From the NCBI RefSeq assembly GCF_044502415.1, contig NZ_CP172402.1: 64,000 nucleotides of DNA. The stretch is one strand, 5' to 3'. Position numbers and translations under genes: made by a program. The notes beneath the pieces were generated by a model that saw only the letters and a list, made by a program, of their open reading frames with translations, was not told the origin of the DNA and ran no database searches. Of the stretch, positions 52,607-60,427 are shown piece after piece (positions within the stretch are counted from its first letter, which is position 1; each line of letters begins with the position of its first letter). Source of the stretch: Haloimpatiens lingqiaonensis (GTDB lineage Bacteria > Bacillota > Clostridia > Clostridiales > Clostridiaceae).

Positions 52607-53422
52607 ATGGAGGATTCAAGAATTAATGTAGTTATTGCAGATGATAATAAGGAATTCTGTAATATCTTAAATGATTATTTAATGAGCCAAAGAGATATAA
52701 TGGTATCAGGAATAGCAAAAGATGGATTAGAAGCATTAAGATTAATTGAAGAAAGAGAACCGGACTTGGTAATATTAGATATAATAATGCCTCATTTAGA
52801 TGGATTGGGGGTATTGGAAAGAATTAATAGCATGGAAATGAAAAAAATACCTAGAATAATAGTATTATCTGCTGTGGGTCAAGATAAAATAACTCAGAGA
52901 GCAATAAATTTGGGAGCAGATTATTATGTGGTAAAACCTTTTGATATGGATGTATTTATAAAAAGAATAAGACAAATGTTTAATAATACCATATCTAATT
53001 GTGATATTGTAAAAACTAATAATCGTTATCCAAAAGTAGAATCTAATATGAGTGATGAAAATAAACCAGTGGATTTAGAAACAGAAATAACAAATATAAT
53101 TCATGAAATAGGAGTTCCAGCACATATTAAAGGTTATATGTATTTAAGAGAAGCTATAACTATGGTGGTAAACAATATAGAGTTGTTGTCAGCGGTTACA
53201 AAGGAATTATACCCATCCATTGCTAAAAAGTATAATACTACCGCTAGTAGAGTTGAAAGGGCTATAAGACATGCTATTGAAGTAGCTTGGAGCAGAGGAC
53301 AAGTTGATACAATTAATAAGCTATTTGGCTATACTATACACAATGATAAGGGCAAGCCAACAAATAGTGAATTCATTGCTATGGTAGCAGACAAGCTAAG
53401 ACTTAAAAATAAGGTTTCTTAA
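52607..53422 (+). CDS. spo0A: Sporulation master regulator Spo0A
   Basis: A 271-residue response regulator. The receiver domain has the acidic pair Asp12-Asp13, the phosphoacceptor Asp58 (LVILDIIMP), the T/S switch (VLSAVG) and Lys near 108 (VKPFD). The Spo0A-specific DNA-binding domain contains NTTASRVERAIRHAIEVAW. Phospho-Spo0A turns on sporulation and solventogenesis/toxin genes in clostridia. ATG 52607 follows AAGGGAGCGTG; the longer frame to 52577 is unlikely. Intact. Confidence 0.98.
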   Translation: MEDSRINVVIADDNKEFCNILNDYLMSQRDIMVSGIAKDGLEALRLIEEREPDLVILDIIMPHLDGLGVLERINSMEMKKIPRIIVLSAVGQDKITQRAINLGADYYVVKPFDMDVFIKRIRQMFNNTISNCDIVKTNNRYPKVESNMSDENKPVDLETEITNIIHEIGVPAHIKGYMYLREAITMVVNNIELLSAVTKELYPSIAKKYNTTASRVERAIRHAIEVAWSRGQVDTINKLFGYTIHNDKGKPTNSEFIAMVADKLRLKNKVS

Positions 53423-53486
53423 GCCGCATGGTTGATGGATTTGTTAATTTTTTATATGGATAGACTATAGAAAAATCCCTATGGAA

Positions 53487-53540
53487 CAGGTGGTTGGTAT
53501 TTTGTCAAATTTATATTAAAAAACCAACTAACTGTTTTTT
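53487..53540 (+). terminator. Terminator of spo0A
   Basis: CAGGTGGTTGGT (53487-53498) pairs with ACCAACTAACTG (53523-53534) with a single mismatch, followed by six T residues. The remaining 53541-53791 gap is AT-rich; I saw no credible ORF or RNA in it. Confidence 0.75.
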
Positions 53541-53791
53541 AGGATAACAAACTAGTTATTAGATAAGCCTATAAACACTTCTATTATCAACTGCAGAAAT
53601 GTATTTGAAAATGGAGGTGTTATTTTATTATGCAAAATTATTAAAATTGAAGAAGTATTTTTAGTATAATTAAAATAAATGATATATTTGTATTAAGAGA
53701 ATAAATTTATACTTCAGCATGAATAAGTGAAGATAAAGTTAATGGTGACGCTGTTTTGTATATATACATAATATATAGAGAGGTGGTATAT

Positions 53792-54451
53792 ATGAAAATA
53801 GCAATTGACATGGGACATTGTGTATCTGGATATGATTTAGGTGCACGAAGTTTAGGGATTAAGGAAGAGTTTTTGACTAGAGAGGTTGGAAGAGAAGTAA
53901 TAAAAAAACTTGGATTTAGGAGTAGAGGGATTAAAGAAGGAAGTTGGATATATGTTGTGAGAAGGACTAAATGCCCAGCTATGCTTATTGAAGTTTGTTT
54001 TTTAGATAATAAAAGTGATATGGACATGTATAGAAGTTTAGGTAAAACTAAAATTGCAGAAGCAATTGTGAAAGGGTTAGAACTGGAGGATTTAAATTCC
54101 CAAAAGGATATTATACAAAGTGATCCTATTCCAGAGTATAGGAAAAATAATATGGTTTTAAGGTTTCAAAAACAATTAAATATTCAATTTAATGCTAAGC
54201 TTGTAGAAGATGGCATACTAGGTCCTAAAACTTTAGCTGCCTTGGTTAATGTTAAAAAAGGCGCTAAAGGTGAAATAACCAAAATAATTCAAGAAATATT
54301 GCAGAAAAAAGGATATAATTTAGGTTCAGCAGGTGTAGATGGTGTATTTGGACAAATTACTGAAAATGTAGTGAAGGCTTTTCAAAAGCGTAGAAATCTA
54401 GTGTCAGATGGTATAGTAGGTATAAATACTTGGAAAGCTTTACTTGATTAA
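53792..54451 (+). CDS. N-acetylmuramoyl-L-alanine amidase with internal deletion plus two peptidoglycan-binding domains
   Basis: A 219-residue protein. The start (MKIAIDMGH, then KEEFLTREVGREVI) and end (GFRSRGIK ... CPAMLIEVCFLDN) of an Amidase_3 domain are joined directly. About 70 residues are missing, including the SIHFN-type motif with the third zinc-binding His. The retained pieces include the first His (residue 9), a candidate second ligand Glu, and the catalytic Glu in IEVCF. Two PG_binding_1 repeats follow (about 115-150 and 160-219). The reading frame is intact. It is probably inactive as a hydrolase but could still bind wall. Between spo0A and spoIIM. Confidence 0.8.
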   Translation: MKIAIDMGHCVSGYDLGARSLGIKEEFLTREVGREVIKKLGFRSRGIKEGSWIYVVRRTKCPAMLIEVCFLDNKSDMDMYRSLGKTKIAEAIVKGLELEDLNSQKDIIQSDPIPEYRKNNMVLRFQKQLNIQFNAKLVEDGILGPKTLAALVNVKKGAKGEITKIIQEILQKKGYNLGSAGVDGVFGQITENVVKAFQKRRNLVSDGIVGINTWKALLD

Positions 54452-54465
54452 AGATAAGTAATATT

Positions 54466-54511
54466 CCTCCTTGGTTTATCATAAATATAATATGACGATA
54501 AACTGAGGAGG
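54466..54511 (+). promoter_or_regulatory. 15-bp hairpin enclosing the spoIIM ribosome binding site
   Basis: CCTCCTTGGTTTATC (54466-54480) pairs at all 15 positions (two G-U) with GATAAACTGAGGAGG (54497-54511). The 3' arm holds the GAGGAGG site used by spoIIM at 54521. It could be a terminator for the amidase gene, but the T-run is weak, so translational control is also plausible. Confidence 0.6.
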
Positions 54512-54520
54512 ATTTTATAT

Positions 54521-55144
54521 ATGATAAGTAATGTTGAAAATAATTTGAATAGGCATATAAAAGAAAATACTTGGTTATACGTGGGAAGTATAGTATGCAT
54601 TTTAATAGGAATGTTTTTGGGGGTGTATTGCGTTAAATATATGGGACAAGCTGAAAAAAACACTTTGTATGAGTATTTAAATAAATTTGTAGAAAATATA
54701 TCCCTAACTAGTGCTGAACCTAAAGAAATTTTTATTCAAGCCATAAAAAATATTCTTCCAATGATTTTAGGTATATGGTTTTTGGGGTTAACTGTTATTG
54801 GAATACCTATAATATTGATAATAGATATGGTAAAGGGATTTACCTTGGGATTTTCTATAAGCTCCTTAATAAATGCTTTAGGAATGAAAGGTATTTGGAT
54901 GAGCATATTTGGACTTATCCCACAAAATATAATATATATACCCTGTATAGTATTTATATCTGTTTTGGCTATGGAGTTTTCATTATCTATGGTTAAAAAC
55001 CGATTAAATAAGCAGTGGACCACAAATGTCATTAGTAAAATAGCTTCTTATTCAGTCATAGTAATGATTTGTACATTAATATGCTTTATTGGTTTTTTTA
55101 TAGAGGGATATATAGTACCTCATATAATAAAAATGATACTTTAA
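54521..55144 (+). CDS. spoIIM: Stage II sporulation protein M
   Basis: A 207-residue polytopic membrane protein with five hydrophobic segments. It matches SpoIIM: IFIQAIKNILPMILGIWFLG, the IDMVKGFTLGFS segment and GLIPQNIIYIP. SpoIIM works with SpoIID and SpoIIP in septal peptidoglycan thinning and engulfment. ATG 54521 follows GAGGAGGATTTTATAT, which is buried in a hairpin. Confidence 0.93.
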   Translation: MISNVENNLNRHIKENTWLYVGSIVCILIGMFLGVYCVKYMGQAEKNTLYEYLNKFVENISLTSAEPKEIFIQAIKNILPMILGIWFLGLTVIGIPIILIIDMVKGFTLGFSISSLINALGMKGIWMSIFGLIPQNIIYIPCIVFISVLAMEFSLSMVKNRLNKQWTTNVISKIASYSVIVMICTLICFIGFFIEGYIVPHIIKMIL

Positions 55145-55221
55145 ATTTTTAAATTTTAAATTCTATTGAAAAAATAATGAAATTAGTTTAATATATTCTA
55201 TGAGAGATTAGGTGATTACAT

Positions 55222-56103
55222 ATGAATGAGTTAAATTTAATAGAATATGTAGAAAATTTGAGAAAAAAGAAATTAAGTGAAAATACCATAGAGGCATATA
55301 AAAGAGACATAAAAAGATATATAAAATTTTTAAGTGCCAGAGATGAAAAAATAAGCGAAGTAGATACAATAACTATAATGGCTTATGTTCAGGAACTTCA
55401 AAAGGGAAAAATGGCCAATAGTTCTATAGTGAGGAGTATAATTTCTATAAGAGGATTTTATGTATTTTTAATGAGTAAGGGAATAGTGGATGAAGATCCT
55501 ACGTATAAATATGAAGTGCCTAAAGTTAAAAGAGATATACCAAAGGTATTGACGGTAGAAGAAGTAGATAAACTTTTAAATATGCCGGATTTAAGTAGCC
55601 ATAAAGGTATAAGAGATAAGGCAATGCTTGAGGTTATGTATGCTACAGGTATAAAAGTAACAGAACTGTTAAATTTAAATATTTATAGTATAAATTTAAA
55701 ATTAGGATATATAAAGTGTAAAGGAACTAAGGAAAAAGAAAGAATAATTCCCATAGGTTCCTATGCATCAAATTGTATTGAAGAGTATTTGAAAATAAGG
55801 TCTAGCTTTAATGTAAACAATTTAGATTATTTATTTTTTAATTCGCAAGGAACTAAATTAACAAGGCAGGGATTTTGGAAAATCATAAAGGAATATGCTA
55901 AGGATGCAAAAATAGAGAAAAATATAAATTTATATACTTTAAGACATTCTTTTGCTGTGCATTTGCTTCAAAATGGAGCAGATATAAGAATAGTGCAGGA
56001 ATTATTAGGACATACAAGCATAGCAGCTACACAAATATATAGCAGTATTTCTAAAAAAAGTAGGATAGCAGAGGTATATAATAAAACTCATCCTAGGGCA
56101 TAA
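55222..56103 (+). CDS. xerD: XerD-like tyrosine recombinase with altered active site
   Basis: A 293-residue phage-integrase-fold protein: N-terminal core-binding domain (about 1-90), catalytic domain (about 105-290). Of the usual R-K-H-R-H-Y set, ArgI is Lys145 (ATGIKVTEL) and HisII is Tyr238 (YTLRHSF). Arg241, His264 (LLGHTS) and Tyr273 (TQIYSS) are kept. The gene order spoIIM-xerD-punA/deoB is common in clostridia. It may be a dedicated recombinase with reduced activity or a structural relative; the main XerCD pair could be elsewhere. Confidence 0.85.
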   Translation: MNELNLIEYVENLRKKKLSENTIEAYKRDIKRYIKFLSARDEKISEVDTITIMAYVQELQKGKMANSSIVRSIISIRGFYVFLMSKGIVDEDPTYKYEVPKVKRDIPKVLTVEEVDKLLNMPDLSSHKGIRDKAMLEVMYATGIKVTELLNLNIYSINLKLGYIKCKGTKEKERIIPIGSYASNCIEEYLKIRSSFNVNNLDYLFFNSQGTKLTRQGFWKIIKEYAKDAKIEKNINLYTLRHSFAVHLLQNGADIRIVQELLGHTSIAATQIYSSISKKSRIAEVYNKTHPRA

Positions 56104-56149
56104 TTATAATGATAATATATTTACCATATGGATTTTAATTAAAATAATT

Positions 56150-56187
56150 TGATTATTTGATAAATTAAATACTTTATCAAATAATCA
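56150..56187. terminator. Terminator-like hairpin after xerD
   Basis: TGATTATTTGATAAA (56150-56164) and TTTATCAAATAATCA (56173-56187) form a perfect 15-bp stem with an 8-nt loop. The flanks are AT-rich in both directions. It also marks the approach to the IS element. Confidence 0.65.
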
Positions 56188-56332
56188 TAATATAAATTTT
56201 ATATAAAAAAATAAGCAATTTGGTAATATGTCAAGAACAAAATAAAAGAAAAATGAAATGATTTCTTTAAAAAAGGGTAACCTTAACAAGCATACAGTCC
56301 AATAAGAATGTATGTTTGTATAATTATGAAAT

Positions 56333-57607
56333 TTAATCTACTCTATTTGAAGAGTAGAGCTGATTTTTAGCCAGCAATCCAAAAATCATACGAATTAATT
56401 TACGAGATGTTAGTGCGAGTGCCCGTTTGTGCTGATGTGTAGTTACTTCAGCAAATTTTTTCTGATAGAACTTTTGATATTCAGGAATATGGCAAACGAC
56501 ACTTCCTGCTGCTTCTATCAGATAATAGCGTAAATAACGGTTACCAGCTTTGTTCATAGGTGTATTTTCAGCTTTAAAGCCTCCAGATTGATTTTCTTTC
56601 CACACGATGCCAGCATATTTAGCAATGGCATCATTATTAGGAAAGGCATGCACACTTCCTAATTCAGCAAGAATGCCACTGGAGTAAACAGGACCAAAAC
56701 CTGGGATAGACATTAATATTTGATATTCCACAGGGTTCATTCCCATAACAGCTTTTTCAATAGCTTTGTTAATTGCTTTAAGTTCTTTATCAAAAGCTTG
56801 AATACAGTTGAAAGAACAAGCAATAGAGGTTGTTAATGGCTCATACAAACATTTATCAAGACGGTATGAATTACGTGCCGCCTGCTGTAGAATTTCAGCA
56901 GTTATCTGAGGATTAGAAATCCTTTTACGACTTTTTCTACTGACGAAGTCAACAAGTTCTTCAATTGAAGTATTTGCAATATCTTCAGAAGATAGAAATT
57001 CAGTAAGTATTGAAGATGCGGTAGCACCATATTTATTAGAAAAAGGATGATCTTCTCCTTGTAACAAAGCGAATTCGCTGAACTTAAGAAATACATTGGA
57101 TAACATGTAAGTCTTTTCTCTGGTTAAGCATTCAACTATATGAAGCCTATGTCTTGTAAGCCTTTGAAGAGCAAGATATTGAGAACCTCGCCAAGGCTCA
57201 GTATGAATTCTGCCAACTCTTGCAAAGTCAGCAATGACAAAAGAATCAACGCCATCATTTTTATCAAGAGAGTTGAAGGAGTCTTTGTAGTTAGCGACTT
57301 CCTTAGGGTTCAAACAGTAGACATATGGTTTGTAAGGTATAAGTTTTTCACTTGCAGATAAAAAATTTGCAATATGTACACCATAAAACGAAGTAGATTC
57401 TAAGCCAATTATGACAGTTTTAAAGGTACTATTGCTAAGTATATCAACAAGAATAGCTTCCAATTGATCTGCACCAGATTGCGTGTTAGGAACAGGCTTC
57501 ATTTTAATTAAAAATTCCTGTTCAAAATTAATTGCAGAGACAACGTTTTGTCTCGCACCAATATCAATACCAACAAATAGAGTTGATAAGTAATCTACTT
57601 TCTTCAT
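56333..57607 (-). mobile_element. IS110-family transposase (DEDD recombinase)
   Basis: A 424-residue intact transposase. The N-terminal RuvC-like domain has Asp15 (GIDIGA), Glu in GLESTSFYG and a C-terminal acidic pair region (DGVDSFVIADFARVGR). The C-terminal Transposase_20 domain contains IPGFGPVYSSGILAELG, FAKYAGI-type AIAKYAGI and the AAGSV serine motif after NKAGNRYLRYYL. Codon use and base composition (more G+C) differ from neighbours, indicating recent arrival. It opposes the surrounding genes, between xerD and punA. Element ends were not located; IS110 elements lack clear terminal repeats. Confidence 0.92.
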
Positions 57608-57990
57608 GAAATCACCACCTTTCGAGAGTAATGAGGAAACTTACAAAGGAATTATCCTAATCCAGAGCACTGACTGCACCCTCGCGTAATCAGCATTCAT
57701 CCATGCGAAATACCTTGCTGGTGGCTACGAATGGAGATGCAACATTTGTGTAAGCAGAATGTGATACTCTGGTCAGGCTGCAAGCTTAATAGGCAATAAC
57801 AATAAGTTTTGCAGGAGGAAAAAAGCAGTAACCTTTGCTAAAGTTCCGTTAGGACTATTTTAACATTAGGAAATTCCTTTATAAACAGTTAAATGAAATC
57901 TGTACAGATTGGAAAGTAGAATAGACAGCAACTATGGAATTGGGAGAATCCCCACAGAAAAACATAGATACTTTCTTATCTATACTAAAA
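57608..57990 (-). ncRNA. IS110 upstream non-coding segment, candidate bridge RNA region
   Basis: About 380 bp of unusually GC-rich, ORF-free DNA lies just upstream of the transposase on its strand. IS110-group elements carry a bridge RNA in this 5' non-coding end that specifies target and donor DNA. Possible stems include CCAGAG with CTCTGG (57666-57671 and 57772-57777) and ATTCAT with ATGAAT around 57691-57736. The transposase ribosome binding site (AAAGGTGGTG) is at its end. RNA boundaries and guide loops were not determined. Confidence 0.5.
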
Positions 57991-58000
57991 TATAAAAATA

Positions 58001-58041
58001 AATAAGTTTATAGTCAGTTAAATGACTGCTATAAACTTATT
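58001..58041 (+). promoter_or_regulatory. Hairpin in the punA leader
   Basis: AATAAGTTTATAG (58001-58013) and CTATAAACTTATT (58029-58041) form a perfect 13-bp stem, extended by TCAG/ACTG-type pairs. It ends five bases before the GAGGAGGAG site of punA. It could be a terminator stopping IS-derived transcripts or a leader control element. Confidence 0.5.
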
Positions 58042-58059
58042 ATACGAGGAGGAGTACAT

Positions 58060-58875
58060 ATGGATCTATCAAAATTAATGGAAAGCGTAGAATATGTAAA
58101 AAGCAAAATTAATGCTGAACCTGAAATAGGTATTATATTAGGATCAGGATTAGGTGATATAGCAGAAGAAGTAGAAAACAAAATTACAATAAAATACTCA
58201 GAAGTTCCAAATATGCCTACATCAACTGTTAAAGGTCATGCAGGACAATTTGTATTTGGAGATCTAAATGGAAAAAAAGTTATAATGATGCAAGGAAGAT
58301 TTCATTATTATGAAGGAAATCCTATGTGGCTTTTATCATTACCAGTTTATATAATGAAATATTTAGGAGTTAAAAACTTAATAGTTACTAATGCAGCTGG
58401 TGGAGTAAATACAAGTTTTGTACCAGGAGATTTAATGATAATAACAGATCATATAAATTTTGCAAGCAACAATCCATTAATAGGTAAAAATGACGATGAA
58501 ATAGGAGCAAGATTCCCAGACATGTCAGAAGCTTATAATAAGGCATTAAGAAATTTAGCTAAGGAAACAGCAAAGAAATTGAACATAGATGTTAAAGAGG
58601 GAGTTTATTTAATGATGACAGGCCCAACTTATGAAACTCCTGCAGAAATAAGAATGGCTAGACTTTTAGGTGGAGATGCAGTAGGTATGTCTACAGTTCC
58701 AGAAGTTATAGCAGCAAATCATTGTGGATTAAAAGTATTGGGAATATCTTGTATAACAAATATGGCAGCAGGAATACTAGATCAACCACTAAATCATGCA
58801 GAAGTTATAGAAACATCTAATAGAGTAAAAAGCAGCTTTATAAATTTAGTAAAAGAAATAATGAAAAATATGTAG
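58060..58875 (+). CDS. punA: Purine nucleoside phosphorylase PunA
   Basis: A 271-residue trimeric-type phosphorylase with GIILGSGLG (phosphate loop), KGHAGQFVFG, QGRFHYYEG, NAAGGVN, GPTYETPAEIRM (purine site) and the CITNMAAGI segment. It splits guanosine and inosine to base and ribose 1-phosphate for salvage. GAGGAGGAG precedes the ATG. Its upstream region has been disrupted or at least separated from xerD by the IS110 element. Codon use suggests good expression. Confidence 0.96.
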   Translation: MDLSKLMESVEYVKSKINAEPEIGIILGSGLGDIAEEVENKITIKYSEVPNMPTSTVKGHAGQFVFGDLNGKKVIMMQGRFHYYEGNPMWLLSLPVYIMKYLGVKNLIVTNAAGGVNTSFVPGDLMIITDHINFASNNPLIGKNDDEIGARFPDMSEAYNKALRNLAKETAKKLNIDVKEGVYLMMTGPTYETPAEIRMARLLGGDAVGMSTVPEVIAANHCGLKVLGISCITNMAAGILDQPLNHAEVIETSNRVKSSFINLVKEIMKNM

Positions 58876-58957
58876 TTCATTTTAAAATACAATAAAATGA
58901 ATATTTTATTAAAAGCTGTGGAAGCGCTTACTTAACAAGGGTTAAAAAATTAATTAC

Positions 58958-58989
58958 AAAAAGACCTATACATTTGTATAGGTCTTTTT
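58958..58989 (+). terminator. Terminator of punA
   Basis: AAAAAGACCTATACA (58958-58972) and TGTATAGGTCTTTTT (58975-58989) form a perfect 15-bp stem ending in a T-run. Strong intrinsic terminator. Confidence 0.93.
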
Positions 58990-59017
58990 GCAATGTAAAA
59001 TTTAGAATTTAGAATAA

Positions 59018-59052
59018 AAATGCTGAAATTCCTTAGGAATTTTAGCATTTAT
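59018..59052. repeat. Second hairpin between punA and dacF
   Basis: AAATGCTGAAATTCC pairs with GGAATTTTAGCATTT (one G-U) around a 3-nt loop, flanked by partly complementary TTTAGAAT/ATTCTAC runs. A duplicated AATTTAGAATTTAGAAT stretch at 58999-59015 has 7-bp phasing. Function unknown; position approximate to a few bases. Confidence 0.45.
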
Positions 59053-59159
59053 TCTACATTTTAAATTATAAGTATATGACTTTGTTTTTATTTTTGTGAT
59101 AATATTTTGAACTATTGGTAAAAATAAAAGTAGAAAAATACATGAAAGGAAGGATATAT

Positions 59160-60341
59160 GTGAAGAGGTTTAATAAATTTACTACAAGTTTATTTTTAAT
59201 TCTATGCTTTTTAGTTCAAAATGCCACAATAACGTTAGCAAAGGAGCCTAGTTCAGATGCGATGAATGTTGAAGCTAAGGCAGCACTGCTTATGGAGCCT
59301 ACCACAGGAGAAATAATATATGAAAAAAATGCTAGGGAAAAGTTCGCTCCAGCCTCTGTTACTAAAATAATGACTATGCTCATTACTATGGAGGCTATAG
59401 ACAGTGGAAAAATAAAATTAACTGACAAAGTAACTGTAAGTGAAAATGCTAAAAAAATGGGTCAGGGGGGCAATAGCAGCATGCTTTTAGACACTGGAGA
59501 AGTTAGAACAGTGGAGGAGCTTTTAAAAGGTATTGCTATAGCTTCAGGTAATGATGCCTCTGTTGCTATGGCTGAGTACTTGGGTGGAAGTGAAGAAAAT
59601 TTTGTAAACCTTATGAATAAGAGGGCTAAAGAATTGGGTATGAAAGATACTATCTTTAAAAATTGTCATGGCATATCAGCAGAAGGACATTTAACCACAG
59701 CTTATGATATATCCATAATGTCTAGGGAACTTTTAAAACATCCTAAAGTGCTTAAATACACAGGAACTTATATGGAAACTATATCAGAGGGAAGAAAGAG
59801 CCCTATAGGACTAGTAAATCATAATAAACTAGTTAGATTTTTTAAAGGCTGCGATGGTTTAAAGACAGGGTACACAAGTGAAGCCAAGTACTGTATATCT
59901 GCTACTGCTGTCAGAGATGGTGTTAGAATGCTTGCAGTGGTTGTGGGGTCACCTACGTACAAAATAAGAAATAAAGAAGCTTCTAATCTTATGAATTATG
60001 GATTTTCTAAATATGAAGTTAAGAAAATTATCACAAAAGGAAGCCAGTTAGGAAAAATAGATTTAAATAAAAAAGGCGATAGATTTTTTATGGTAAAATC
60101 TAATGAAGATTTAAATGTAGTTGTTCCTAAAGGTGAAAATATTAAAATAGATAAAAAGTTTAAAATAGATAAAAATAAAAAAGAATACAAAAAAGGCGAA
60201 AAAGTAGGATATTGTGAAGTATACATAGCAGATAAGCTTTATGGTAAGGTACCTATTTATAGTGACAGAGACATAAAGGCTAATACTATACTAGATAATA
60301 TAAAATATAATATACAAAAAATATTTGATAATGCAGTATAA
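59160..60341 (+). CDS. dacF: D-alanyl-D-alanine carboxypeptidase DacF
   Basis: A 393-residue low-molecular-weight PBP (peptidase S11). A signal peptide ends near ITLA, with mature KEPSSD. The catalytic motifs are SVTK (nucleophile Ser), SGN and KTG (LKTGYT), and a C-terminal PBP5-like domain ends in an amphipathic helix. It trims pentapeptides in wall or cortex. GTG 59160 follows AAAGGAAGG; the longer frame to 59115 lacks a site. DacF-type enzymes act in the forespore in Bacillus; this is inferred here from neighbours only. Confidence 0.93.
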   Translation: MKRFNKFTTSLFLILCFLVQNATITLAKEPSSDAMNVEAKAALLMEPTTGEIIYEKNAREKFAPASVTKIMTMLITMEAIDSGKIKLTDKVTVSENAKKMGQGGNSSMLLDTGEVRTVEELLKGIAIASGNDASVAMAEYLGGSEENFVNLMNKRAKELGMKDTIFKNCHGISAEGHLTTAYDISIMSRELLKHPKVLKYTGTYMETISEGRKSPIGLVNHNKLVRFFKGCDGLKTGYTSEAKYCISATAVRDGVRMLAVVVGSPTYKIRNKEASNLMNYGFSKYEVKKIITKGSQLGKIDLNKKGDRFFMVKSNEDLNVVVPKGENIKIDKKFKIDKNKKEYKKGEKVGYCEVYIADKLYGKVPIYSDRDIKANTILDNIKYNIQKIFDNAV

Positions 60342-60363
60342 AGTATTGTATTATTAAGATATA

Positions 60364-60393
60364 GTCGGCAAGGAAGGTGGCTTCTTTGTCGAC
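60364..60393 (+). terminator. Terminator-like hairpin after dacF
   Basis: GTCGGCAAGGAAG (60364-60376) pairs fully, with two G-T pairs, with CTTCTTTGTCGAC (60381-60393), followed by TTATTTT. Confidence 0.7.
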
Positions 60394-60427
60394 TTATTTT
60401 AAGCAAATATGAGAGGAACAAAATACT

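Noticed and set aside
53541..53791. Small peptide ORF after spo0A (GGAGG followed by short ATG frames)
   Set aside because: The frames are only 4 to 17 codons with no conserved features; the gap is better left as non-coding.
55222..57607. Prophage or integrative element with xerD as integrase
   Set aside because: The recombinase is in a conserved chromosomal context (spoIIM-xerD), there are no phage genes, and the IS110 element has its own transposase.
58001..58059. Purine riboswitch before punA
   Set aside because: The leader is too short for the three-way junction and lacks the conserved loop sequences; only one simple hairpin is present.
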